Origin: Methylobacterium terrae | GTDB lineage: Bacteria > Pseudomonadota > Alphaproteobacteria > Rhizobiales > Beijerinckiaceae | Direction of reading: 5' to 3' | DNA: 64,000 bases | Assembly: GCF_003173755.1 (NCBI RefSeq) | Contig: NZ_CP029553.1 | Span: forward strand, 2,430,501 to 2,494,500 | Shown here: positions 9,230 to 17,173 of the stretch, one piece after another | Position numbering within the stretch: position 1 is the stretch's first letter | Layout: every line of letters begins with the position of its first letter | Program-made: the position numbers and the translations under genes | The notes under the pieces: model-generated | Databases searched by the model: none | What the model saw: the letters and a program-made list of their open reading frames with translations, nothing else | Told to the model about the DNA's origin: nothing

Positions 9230-9877
9230 ATGAGCGAGCCCGCGCCCGCCTCTCCCCCGGATCCCGCCCGCCGCGCCAAGCGCTCGGCCGCCATCTCCCT
9301 GGTGCTCGTCGCCGGGGCCGGCGCCACCGCGATCGGGCTCGCGCGCCTCGACCCCTCGCAGCGCGACGAGGACGTGCTCGTCTACGGCTCGCTCGGCGCC
9401 TGCATCGCCGACCGGGTCCGCACCGAGCAGGCCTGCACCGAGGCCGAGGCCGCCGCCCGCGCCGCCTACGCGGCGAGCGCGCCGCGCTACGAGACCCCGG
9501 CGGAGTGCGAGCGCCACCACGGCCGCGGCGGCTGCGTCCCGGGCGCGACGGTGACGCCGGCGGCGCAAGGCCGGTTCCTCCCGGTGATGGCCGCCTTCAT
9601 GATGGGACGGACCGAGGAGCAGGACCTGCCGGTCCAGCCGCTCTACGCCCACGCCCCGGAGGAGGAGCGGCACGCCCATGGCGGCACGGCCGGCGGCTAC
9701 TGCACCGGCTCGGGTGCCCGGGTCGTCGCCGCGGGCGGCACCTCGCGGGTCCACGTCTCCAGTGCGGTCGCCCGCAGCACGACCTCGAGCCCGCGCACCG
9801 TCGCCCGCGGCGGCTTCGGCGGGACCGGGCGGGCGGTCGCGGCGATGGGGAGCGGGCACGGATCCGGGGGCGGCTGA
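9230..9877 (+). CDS. DUF1190 family protein (YgiB/YjfM-like), 215 aa
   Basis: A probable envelope protein of the DUF1190 family. It has a short basic N-terminus (RRAKRSA), one hydrophobic segment near residues 20-38 that may be a signal anchor, then a region with conserved spaced cysteines (ACIAD, QACTEAE, ECERHHGRGGC, GGYCTG). The C-terminal third is low-complexity, rich in Ser, Gly, Arg and Ala, as in YgiB. The stop codon TGA overlaps the ATG of the next gene at 9877. Its place between DUF350 and the ATP-grasp enzyme repeats the ygiB-ygiC and yjfM-yjfC arrangements, which supports the call. Biochemical role unknown. Confidence 0.8.
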   Translation: MSEPAPASPPDPARRAKRSAAISLVLVAGAGATAIGLARLDPSQRDEDVLVYGSLGACIADRVRTEQACTEAEAAARAAYAASAPRYETPAECERHHGRGGCVPGATVTPAAQGRFLPVMAAFMMGRTEEQDLPVQPLYAHAPEEERHAHGGTAGGYCTGSGARVVAAGGTSRVHVSSAVARSTTSSPRTVARGGFGGTGRAVAAMGSGHGSGGG

Positions 9878-11043
9878 TGCGCCGCGTCGCCACGCCAGAG
9901 CGGCCCGACTGGCGCGAGCACGCGGCCCGGGCCGGCTTCCACTTCCACTCCTTCGACGGGGCGCCCTACTGGGACGAGAGCGCCCACTACGCCTTCGGCC
10001 TCGCGGAGATCGAGGACGACATCGAGGCGCCGAGCCGCGAGCTGCACGCGCTCTGCCTCGCCTTCGTCGAGCGGGCGGTCGAGGATGGCGGCATCCTCGC
10101 CTCCTTGGGAATCCCCGAACACGCCTGGGACGCGATCCGGGCGAGCTGGCGCCGGCGCGACCCCGCGCTCTACGGGCGCCTCGACCTCAGCTACGGCGGG
10201 GCCGGCACCGGGCCGGCGAAGCTCCTCGAGTACAACGCCGACACGCCGACCGCCCTCTACGAGAGCGCGGTGTTCCAGTGGCTCTGGCTCGAGGACGGGC
10301 TCGCCCGGGGCCGCCTGCCGGCGGGCTGCGACCAGTTCAACGCCCTGCACGAGCGGCTGGTCGCGCGCTTCGCCGCGATCGCGTCGACCCGCGCCATCGC
10401 CTTCACGGCCTTTGCCGACGCGCCGGAGGATCGCGGCACGGTCGCCTACCTGCAGGATTGCGCGCTCCAGGCCGGCCTCGCGGCGCCCTTCCTGCCGCTC
10501 GAGGCGATCGGCCTCGATTCCGACGGATGGTTCGTGGACGCGGAAGGGCGGCCGATCGAGGCCCTGTTCAAGCTCTATCCGTGGGAATGGGTCTTCGCCG
10601 ACCCGTTCGGCCGGGCGGTCGGGGCCTCGCCGACCCGCTTCGTCGAGCCGCCCTGGAAGGCGGTCCTGTCCAACAAGGGCATGCTCGCCCACCTCTGGGC
10701 GATGGAGCCGGGCCACCCGAACCTGCTGCCGACCTTCCTCGAGGCGGACCCGGCCAGGGCCGTCCTCGGCGGGAGCTTCGTCAGGAAGCCGCTCTACGCC
10801 CGGGAGGGCGCCAACGTCCTGATCCTGCGCGACGGCGCGGTCGCGGCGCGGGTCGAGGGGCCCTATGGCGGCGAGGGCTACGTGCGCCAGGGCCTCGCCG
10901 CGCTGCCCCGCTTCGAGGGTCGCCACGCGCTGGTCGGCAGCTGGATCGTCGGGGACGAGCCGGCCGGCCTGTGCCTGCGCGAGGGCGACGGCCCGATCAC
11001 CACCGACCGGGCCCGCTTCGTGCCGCACGTCATCGACCCGTGA
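9877..11043 (+). CDS. Glutathionylspermidine synthase family protein (YgiC/YjfC-like), 388 aa
   Basis: An ATP-grasp ligase-like protein of the glutathionylspermidine synthase family, about the length of YgiC and lacking the amidase half of the bifunctional enzyme. Family patterns visible include PYWDESAHYAF near residue 28, RLDLSYGG, LLEYNADTPTALYE near 118, KLYPWEW near 230 and the late VGSWIVGDEPAG. Translation is coupled to the DUF1190 gene through a TGATG overlap. Members of this family may ligate amines or amino acids to peptides; the true substrate of the YgiC branch is not established, so glutathionylspermidine should not be assumed. The gene converges on the FhuF-like gene with a 25-base gap. 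Confidence 0.82.
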   Translation: MRRVATPERPDWREHAARAGFHFHSFDGAPYWDESAHYAFGLAEIEDDIEAPSRELHALCLAFVERAVEDGGILASLGIPEHAWDAIRASWRRRDPALYGRLDLSYGGAGTGPAKLLEYNADTPTALYESAVFQWLWLEDGLARGRLPAGCDQFNALHERLVARFAAIASTRAIAFTAFADAPEDRGTVAYLQDCALQAGLAAPFLPLEAIGLDSDGWFVDAEGRPIEALFKLYPWEWVFADPFGRAVGASPTRFVEPPWKAVLSNKGMLAHLWAMEPGHPNLLPTFLEADPARAVLGGSFVRKPLYAREGANVLILRDGAVAARVEGPYGGEGYVRQGLAALPRFEGRHALVGSWIVGDEPAGLCLREGDGPITTDRARFVPHVIDP

Positions 11044-11068
11044 TCGTCCCCGCGGGAGGCGACCGCGC

Positions 11069-11815
11069 TCAGGTCGCCGCCGCCCCGCAGCACGCCCCGG
11101 TCTCCTTGAGCGGGCACAACGCCCCGCAGGACGCCACCCCCGGCAGGCGCCGGCGCAGGCAGCAGGTGCGCCGCCGCCGCCCGCCGCCCGCCGCGCACAG
11201 GGCCTGGGCGAGAGGATTGCGGGGGCAGGGAGGCCCGCCGCACCAGCCGAGGCAGGTCGCGACCTCGGGGCAGGCCAGGGTCTCGGGCTCGCCGAGCTCG
11301 CGCGCGACGTGGTCGAGGATCACCGCCGCGTTGCCCCAGATCACCCGGGGGGCGATGCCGCACTGGGCCCGGCACAGCTCGACGAAGGGCCGCAGGTGGT
11401 CCTCGACGAGGCCCGCGAGGCCCGGGGAGGCCTGCCCGGCGGAGCGGCAGGGCGAGGGCCGCGCCGCCTCGGGCTGCACCAGGAAGCGGGCCGGGCGGCC
11501 GGCGGCGTCGAGCTCGAGGCTCGTCGTCGCGAAGGCGAGCGGCAGCGGTGTCCTCAGGCGCACCAGCGCGGTCATGACCGGGGTGGCGAGCGGGGCGAGG
11601 TAGAACTGGCTCCAGTACGAGACGAGGGCCCGCCGGTCGGTCGTGCCCGGCGCCGCCCCGAGCCCGGCCTCGAAGGCGGCGAGCGTGGCGTCGAACACGG
11701 CGGGATCGCGCAGGGCGACGAGGGGCGTCGCGGCCGGCCCGCCGGGGCCCGCCGCCACGCCCTCGCGGTAGGTGCCGAGCGAGGCCGGCACGATCGCGGC
11801 GATCTCGGGGATCAT
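11069..11815 (-). CDS. FhuF-like siderophore-iron reductase, 248 aa
   Basis: A cytoplasmic ferric-siderophore reductase of the FhuF type, which releases iron by reducing the imported complex. The N-terminal two thirds resemble FhuF (YWSQFYLAP, VIWGNAAVILDH, PPCPRNPL). The C-terminus carries a cysteine cluster for a [2Fe-2S] centre: CC, ten residues, C, three residues, C. E. coli FhuF has two residues between the last pair, so the spacing here is one longer, and a further CC pair follows near the end. The start ATG at 11815 overlaps the stop of the MFS gene, so the two are translated together. Family confidence is good; the siderophore is unknown. Confidence 0.8.
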   Translation of the reverse strand: MIPEIAAIVPASLGTYREGVAAGPGGPAATPLVALRDPAVFDATLAAFEAGLGAAPGTTDRRALVSYWSQFYLAPLATPVMTALVRLRTPLPLAFATTSLELDAAGRPARFLVQPEAARPSPCRSAGQASPGLAGLVEDHLRPFVELCRAQCGIAPRVIWGNAAVILDHVARELGEPETLACPEVATCLGWCGGPPCPRNPLAQALCAAGGGRRRRTCCLRRRLPGVASCGALCPLKETGACCGAAAT

Positions 11816-13050
11816 CGCGCATCCGCCCGGTCGGCCCGCAGGGTGCGGGCGATCGTGAGGACGAGCCAGGCGAGCGCCGCGGCGTAGAGCGGCATCGTCG
11901 CCGCGAAGTAGACCGGCCAGCCCGCCCAGCCGGCGAGCGCCGGGGCGGCGACCCGCAGCGGCATCGCGGCGAAGAAGGCGGCGCCGAACAGGAGCGCGTA
12001 GTCGGTGGCCGGCCGCGGTCCTTGAGCCCAGCGGTAGATCATGTTGAACACCGGCACCCCGAGGAAGCCGCCGAAGACGAAGTTCAGGACCGTGGCGGTC
12101 ACCGCCAGCTCCTGGGACCGCAGGGCGGAGGCCGCCGCCATCAGGCCGCCGGCGGCGAGCACCCCGAGGCCGCCGAACGCGACGAGCCGCACGGTGCCGA
12201 AGCGGGCCGCCAGGCCGCCGGCCACCAGCGCCATGACGAGGTTGACCCCGGGCAGGACGGTGCCGGTCAGCGCCCCGACCCGGGCCAGCGGCACCCCGAG
12301 ATCGAGGAGTGCCAGGGTGTTGGGCCCGGCGATGAGGTAGGCGGCGGCGAAGTAGGCGCCGAGCGCGGCGATGCGGCCGGCGAGCACCCGCAGGCGGGCG
12401 AGCGAGCCGGACCAGCGCTCCGGCACGCCGCCGAGCCCCTGACGCCGCGCCTCCGGATAGGCGAGGATCGGCACGAGGCAGAGCGCGTCGAGGGCCGCGC
12501 AGGCGAGCACCGCCGCCTTCCAGCCGAGGGCGTCGTAGGAGCCGACCAGCACCCCGACCCCCAGGATGCCGCCGAGCGAGGCGCCGCAGAGCTTGGCCGA
12601 GGCGACGAAGGCCCGCCGCTCCGGCGGCACCGTCTCGACCACCAGGGCCTCGAGCGCGATGTCCATGGTGGCGGCGCAGGCGCAGATCGCGACGGCGAGC
12701 GCCAGCAGGGCCGCGAGCGGCCAGTGCTCGCCGAGGCTGAGGACCGCCAGCAGCGCGACCGTGGACCCTTGCGCCGCGACGATCCAGCCGAGGCGCCGGC
12801 CGAGGAACGGCAGCCGCACCCGGTCGAGGAGGGCGGCCCACAGGAAGGTCAGGCCGACCGGCAGGTTGATGAGCTGCAGGAGCCCGACCTCGGCGAGGTC
12901 GAGCCCGCGCGCCCGCAGGATCAGCGGCGCCCCGCCGGCCAGGAAGCCGAGCGTGGCCCCGAAGGTCACGTAGAGGCAGAAGAAGGGGCCGAGCGGGCGC
13001 AGGGCGGCGAGGACGCCCCGCGTCTCGCGGATCGCGAGGGAGGACGTCAC
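11812..13050 (-). CDS. MFS transporter, RhtX/FptX-like siderophore importer, 412 aa
   Basis: An inner-membrane major facilitator protein with about twelve hydrophobic segments. It resembles the RhtX/FptX/AmpG branch: GGAPLILRARGLDLAEVGL in the first loop, TFLWAALLDR in the second, DIALEALVVETVPPE near residue 145. That branch imports ferric siderophores (rhizobactin, pyochelin) without an ABC system. The four-base overlap with the FhuF-like reductase makes a siderophore-iron uptake role much more likely than AmpG-type muropeptide uptake. The region upstream (13051-13192) is AT-richer than the surroundings and holds an imperfect inverted repeat that may be an iron-regulator site. Confidence 0.78.
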   Translation of the reverse strand: MTSSLAIRETRGVLAALRPLGPFFCLYVTFGATLGFLAGGAPLILRARGLDLAEVGLLQLINLPVGLTFLWAALLDRVRLPFLGRRLGWIVAAQGSTVALLAVLSLGEHWPLAALLALAVAICACAATMDIALEALVVETVPPERRAFVASAKLCGASLGGILGVGVLVGSYDALGWKAAVLACAALDALCLVPILAYPEARRQGLGGVPERWSGSLARLRVLAGRIAALGAYFAAAYLIAGPNTLALLDLGVPLARVGALTGTVLPGVNLVMALVAGGLAARFGTVRLVAFGGLGVLAAGGLMAAASALRSQELAVTATVLNFVFGGFLGVPVFNMIYRWAQGPRPATDYALLFGAAFFAAMPLRVAAPALAGWAGWPVYFAATMPLYAAALAWLVLTIARTLRADRADAR

Positions 13051-13089
13051 CGGACGGCGGATCCCGCGGCCGTCGTCCGGAGGGGGGCG

Positions 13090-13107
13090 TAGTTTGGAAT
13101 GAGACTA
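13090..13107. promoter_or_regulatory. Imperfect inverted repeat upstream of the siderophore genes
   Basis: TAGTTT and AGACTA form six-base arms with one mismatch around a six-base spacer, about 40 bases upstream of the MFS start and inside a short AT-rich stretch. Position suits an operator for an iron regulator (Irr, RirA or Fur), but the sequence is not a clean match to the published boxes I know. Confidence 0.25.
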
Positions 13108-13192
13108 ATTCTTCTTTGGTTCCAGTGACTTGCAGATTACGAGGACGGGGCGCGGCCCGCAAGGGCGGCGCATTCGCCCGCGCTCCCCGCCC

Positions 13193-14659
13193 TCACGGCT
13201 CCCGGATGCCCTCGTCGGCCACCTGCATCAGCGGGTAGAGGAAGTACGCGATCACCCGCTTCTGCCCGACCCGGACCTCGCCCTGCACCGCCATGCCGGG
13301 GATCAGGCCGGCGCCCTGGGGCAGGGCGCGGAGCGCCGTGTCGTCGAGGCTGATGCGGGCGCGGTAGAACAGGGCGGGCGGCTGGCCCGGCCCGGGATTG
13401 CCGCGCCCCTCCGCGTCGGACGGGAAGGCGTCGCGGCTCACGGTGCGGACATGGCCCGAGAGGGTGCCGTGCTTCTGGAACGGGAAGGCGTCGAGCTTCA
13501 CCCGGGCGGTCTGGCCGCTGGCGACGTGGCCGATGTCGCGGGGATGGATCATCACCTCGGCCTCGAGCGGGCTCCCCGCCGGCACCAGGGTGAACAGCGG
13601 CTCGGCTTGCTTTGCCACCGAGCCGGCGCCGCGCTGGGCGATGTCGAGGACGATGCCGTCGGCGGGCGCGGTCAGCGTCACGAGCTGGCGCCGGAGGGCC
13701 GCCTTGCGCAGCTCCTCCGTGGCCATCGTGCGCTTCTCGCGCGCCTCGGCCAGGGCTTCGAGCACGGTGCGGCCGGTCTCGTCGAGGAAGGCCTGGCGCT
13801 GGGCGGTCGCCTTGGCGAGGTCGTGGCGCGCCTCCCCTTGGGCGCCGCGGGTGCGCACCAGCGAGGCCTCGACGTCGAGGCGGGCGTCGCGGGTCTGGAG
13901 CAGGTTGAGCTTCGAGCCGATCTGCTGCTCGAGCAGCGTCGTGCGCATCCCCTCGATCTCGCGCAGGCCCTCGAGCCGGGCGAGCAGCACCGTCTCCTCG
14001 CGGCGGTTGCGGTCGAGGCTCGTCCGGGCCCGGGCCAGCTCCTCGTCGAGGCCGCGCAGGCGGCTCTCGCGCAGCGCCCTGCGCTGGCGGGCGAGGCGGG
14101 ATTCGAGCGCCTGCTCGGGTCGGGCCATGTCGAAGGCGACCTCGCGCTCGTCGAACTCGGCCTCGAGGCGCGCCACCAGGGCCTCCGCCGCGGCGAGCCG
14201 GGCGGTGAGCTGCTGCACGTCGGCCTCGCTGAAGGTCGGGTCGAGGACGGCGAGCGTCTCGCCGGCCTTGACCGGCTGGCCGACCGCGACGGCGATCGAG
14301 CGGATCGCCGCCGTCTCGAGCGGCTGGACGACGATGTGGGGGACCGTGGTGACGAGCCGGCCCCGGGCGCTGGCGATCTCGTCGATCTCCGACAGGCACG
14401 CCCACGTCACGCCGGTCGCCAGCAGGGCGGCGACGGCGTAGAGCGTCGCCCGGGCGACGCGGGGCGGCGCCCGCTCCTCGACCGCGAGCGCGTCGGGCTG
14501 GAAATCCGAGACGACCGCCGGCCGGCGCCGGGAGGGCAGGATCACGACCTCGCCGCGGGGCGGAGCCTTGGCGGGAGCGGGCTCGGAATCCGGCACGGAG
14601 GCCAGCGCCGGCCGGGCGGTCTCGTCGCCGGAGCCTCCGTGGGTCTGGGGGGCGCTCAT
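13193..14659 (-). CDS. HlyD family type I secretion periplasmic adaptor, 488 aa
   Basis: The membrane-fusion subunit of the left T1SS. It has a cytoplasmic N-terminal tail of about 85 residues rich in Pro and Ala, one transmembrane segment (TLYAVAALLATGVTWACL, about 88-106), a lipoyl-like half-motif (AVAVGQPVKAGETLAVLD), a long alpha-helical hairpin with coiled-coil character (about 170-330), the second lipoyl half (LTAPADGIVLD) and a beta-barrel ending near the C-terminus. It overlaps the exporter gene stop by four bases (start ATG at 14659). Together with the ABC exporter it would contact a TolC-like outer-membrane channel encoded elsewhere. The family call is secure. Confidence 0.92.
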   Translation of the reverse strand: MSAPQTHGGSGDETARPALASVPDSEPAPAKAPPRGEVVILPSRRRPAVVSDFQPDALAVEERAPPRVARATLYAVAALLATGVTWACLSEIDEIASARGRLVTTVPHIVVQPLETAAIRSIAVAVGQPVKAGETLAVLDPTFSEADVQQLTARLAAAEALVARLEAEFDEREVAFDMARPEQALESRLARQRRALRESRLRGLDEELARARTSLDRNRREETVLLARLEGLREIEGMRTTLLEQQIGSKLNLLQTRDARLDVEASLVRTRGAQGEARHDLAKATAQRQAFLDETGRTVLEALAEAREKRTMATEELRKAALRRQLVTLTAPADGIVLDIAQRGAGSVAKQAEPLFTLVPAGSPLEAEVMIHPRDIGHVASGQTARVKLDAFPFQKHGTLSGHVRTVSRDAFPSDAEGRGNPGPGQPPALFYRARISLDDTALRALPQGAGLIPGMAVQGEVRVGQKRVIAYFLYPLMQVADEGIREP

Positions 14660-16794
14660 GCGGCCTGCCTCGTCTGCTGGTTCCACAGGTGGCGGTAGGT
14701 CGTGCAGGAGGTCAGCAGCTGGTCGTGGCGCCCGGTCGCGACGAGGCGGCCGCCGTCGATCACCAGGATCGCGTTGGCGTCGACCAGGGTGGCGAGGCGG
14801 TGCGACACGATCAGCACCGTGCGGCCCCGGGCGATGCGGCGCAGGTTGCGCCGGATGATCGCTTCGCTGTCGGGATCGAGCGCGCTCGTCGCCTCGTCGA
14901 GGATGAGGAGCCGCGGATCGGTCACGAGGGCGCGCGCGATGGCGAGCCGCTGGCGCTGGCCGCCCGAGAGGTTCGAGGCGTTCTCCTCCAGCATCGTCTC
15001 GAAGCCGCGCGGCAGGCGCTCGATGAACTCGTCGGCTCCCGCGGCGCGAGCGGCCTCGGCGATCTCCTCGAAGCTCGCCGAGGGCTTGGCCGCCGCGATG
15101 TTCTCCCGCACCGTGCCGCGGAACAGGAAGCTGTCCTGGAGCACCACGCCGACCTGGCGGCGCAGGTGCGCGAGGTCGATCTCGCGGATGTCGTGCCCGT
15201 CGAGGCGCACCAGCCCCTGCTGGACGGGATAGAGCCGCTGGATCAGCCGGGTGATGGTGGTCTTGCCCGAGCCGCTGCGCCCCACCACCCCGACGATGCT
15301 GCCGGCCTCGAGCGTGAAGGACACGGAATCGAGGGCGGGCGGCCGGTCCGGCCCGTAGGCGAAGCGCACGTCCTCGAAGGTGATCTCGCCGCGCACCGGC
15401 GGGCACAGGCCGCGGCTCGGGCCCTCGGCCTCGGGTGCCCGGTTCATCACCTCGCCGAGCATCCTGACCGAGAGGGCCACCTCCTGGTACTCGTGCGCCA
15501 TGGTGAGCATCTGGACGAGCGGCCCGGAGACGCGGCCGGCCAGCATGTTGAAGGCGACGAGCGCGCCCACCGTCATCGAGCGGTCGAACACGTCGAGCGC
15601 GCCGAGGCCGATGATCGCCACGGAGGTGAGCTTCTCCAGCAACCCCGTGACGGCCTGCGCGATCGCCGAGATCCGCTCGACGCCGTAGCGCATCTGCACG
15701 GCCTGCGCCGAGGAATCCTCCCACTGGCGTCCCTGCAGCGGCTCCATCGCCAGGGACTTGATGGTGCGCATGCCCTGGACCGATTCGACGAGCAGGGCCT
15801 GGCGCTCGCCCTCCGCGTCGTAGAGCGCCTGGAGCCGGCGCCGGAACGGCCCGATCAGGGCCAGGATGGTGAGCGCGACGAGGCCCGTGAAGGCCAGCAC
15901 CACCAGGGTCAGCTTCGGGCTGTAGAGCAGCAGAACGGGAATGAAGACGAGGAGCGAGCAGGCGTCGAGCGCCGTGGTGAGCAGCCGCCCGGTCAGGAAC
16001 TCGCGCACCCGCGAGGCCTGCTGCATGTGCTTGACCAGGATGCCCGCCGGCACCTGCTCGAAATGGGCGAGCGGCAGGCCGAGGAGGTGGGCGAAGGTCT
16101 TCACCGCGACCCGGATGTCGATGCGGTTCGAGGCGTAGAGCAGCAGGTAGCGCCTGAGGAAGGTGAAGCAGGCCTCGAAGACGAGCGCCAGCACCACGCC
16201 GCCGGCGAGCACCGTGAGCGTCGCGTAGGATTCGTGGGTCAGCACCCGGTCGATGACGAGCTGGGAGAACAGCGGCACCGCGAGGCCGACGGCGTAGAGC
16301 GCGAGCGCCGCCACGATCACGTCGGAGAACAGCCGGCGCTGGCGCAGGATCTCGGGAACGAACCACAGGAGCCCGAACGGGCGCCGGCCGTCCGTGGTGC
16401 GCCGGCGGGCCTTCGGCCGCAGCAGCAGCATCTCGCCGGCCCAGGCGGCGCAGAAGGCCGCCTCGTCGAGCAGGAAAGGCTCGTGCCGCTCGGCCTTGGG
16501 GTCGAACACGACGAGGCGCGGCGCCTCCGCCTGCCGGTCGGCGCCGGTGACGACGACCCAGTTGCCGTTCCGGAGGCGGGCGAGCGCCGGGAAGGCGCCG
16601 CCGAGATCGGCGAGGCTCGGGAAGGACAGGCGGGTCCGGCCGGCCCGCAGGCCGACCTCCCGCGCCATCCGGGTCAGCCGCGACGGGGAGACCGCCTCGT
16701 CCCCCACGGCAAAGGCGTGGGCGAGGCGCTCGGGATCGAGGTCGACGCCGTGGTGGCGCGCGACGGCGACGAGGCAGTGCAGTCCGGTATCCAC
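14656..16794 (-). CDS. T1SS ABC exporter with inactive C39-like domain (HlyB type), 712 aa
   Basis: The inner-membrane export ATPase of the left T1SS. Residues 1-125 form a C39 peptidase-like domain in which the usual Asp-Cys-Gly reads Asp-Thr-Gly (DTGLHCL), so the catalytic cysteine is missing as in HlyB; such domains bind cargo rather than cut it. Six membrane helices span about 155-440 (LYAVGLAVPLFSQLVIDRVL at the start). The ATPase domain has GRSGSGKTT near 508, [15 protein letters not shown] near 606 and LLILDEATSALD near 634. Start is a GTG at 16794 with only a weak ribosome site, 21 bases after the 104-aa gene. Its cargo is presumably the giant protein at the head of the operon. Confidence 0.92.
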   Translation of the reverse strand: MDTGLHCLVAVARHHGVDLDPERLAHAFAVGDEAVSPSRLTRMAREVGLRAGRTRLSFPSLADLGGAFPALARLRNGNWVVVTGADRQAEAPRLVVFDPKAERHEPFLLDEAAFCAAWAGEMLLLRPKARRRTTDGRRPFGLLWFVPEILRQRRLFSDVIVAALALYAVGLAVPLFSQLVIDRVLTHESYATLTVLAGGVVLALVFEACFTFLRRYLLLYASNRIDIRVAVKTFAHLLGLPLAHFEQVPAGILVKHMQQASRVREFLTGRLLTTALDACSLLVFIPVLLLYSPKLTLVVLAFTGLVALTILALIGPFRRRLQALYDAEGERQALLVESVQGMRTIKSLAMEPLQGRQWEDSSAQAVQMRYGVERISAIAQAVTGLLEKLTSVAIIGLGALDVFDRSMTVGALVAFNMLAGRVSGPLVQMLTMAHEYQEVALSVRMLGEVMNRAPEAEGPSRGLCPPVRGEITFEDVRFAYGPDRPPALDSVSFTLEAGSIVGVVGRSGSGKTTITRLIQRLYPVQQGLVRLDGHDIREIDLAHLRRQVGVVLQDSFLFRGTVRENIAAAKPSASFEEIAEAARAAGADEFIERLPRGFETMLEENASNLSGGQRQRLAIARALVTDPRLLILDEATSALDPDSEAIIRRNLRRIARGRTVLIVSHRLATLVDANAILVIDGGRLVATGRHDQLLTSCTTYRHLWNQQTRQAA

Positions 16795-16815
16795 GGCGGC
16801 GCCCGACGACGGAGA

Positions 16816-17130
16816 TCAGGAGAAGTTCGGCGAGGTGTTGCGCCCCGGGCGGGCGCCGGCGAAGGGCACCGCGTCCCGCGGCGCGAGACCCTGCCCGGTG
16901 TGTCCCGGGCTGATGACGCCGGATTCGATCAGGCTGTTCTTGACCTGCTGCATCAGGTCGGCGGCGTTGGCAAAGGCGTCGGCCGGCAGGATCAGGCGCT
17001 GGCGCACCACCGGCACCGGGTTGCCGTTGGCGTCGCGCTCGGAGGGCGACAGGCTCATCAGGTCGACCCGGACGATCGAGCCGGTCACGGTGATCTCGCT
17101 GATGCCGTCGGTGTAGGTTTCCTGGATCAT
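16816..17130 (-). CDS. Small T1SS-operon protein of unknown function, 104 aa
   Basis: I do not recognise a family. The ATG at 17130 is well supported by CGAGGAGAA just upstream. The protein starts MIQETYTDGISEITVTGSIV, has no signal peptide or membrane helix, and looks like a short beta-rich N-terminal half (ITVTGSIVRVDLMSL, then VVRQRLILP) followed by one amphipathic helix (FANAADLMQQVKNSLIE) and a Gly/Pro/Arg-rich unstructured tail. It lies between the giant cargo gene (43-base gap) and the ABC exporter (21-base gap), so it is co-transcribed and could be a cargo chaperone or an exporter regulator. It could also be a minor exported protein, although nothing in the sequence shows that. Confidence 0.75.
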   Translation of the reverse strand: MIQETYTDGISEITVTGSIVRVDLMSLSPSERDANGNPVPVVRQRLILPADAFANAADLMQQVKNSLIESGVISPGHTGQGLAPRDAVPFAGARPGRNTSPNFS

Positions 17131-17173
17131 CGCGTTCTCCTCGGGGGACAGTTTTTGGAAGCCGCGCGTCCGG

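Noticed and set aside
9877..11043. Bifunctional glutathionylspermidine synthetase/amidase
   Set aside because: The length and the absence of an N-terminal CHAP amidase domain fit only the synthase-like half, as in YgiC/YjfC.
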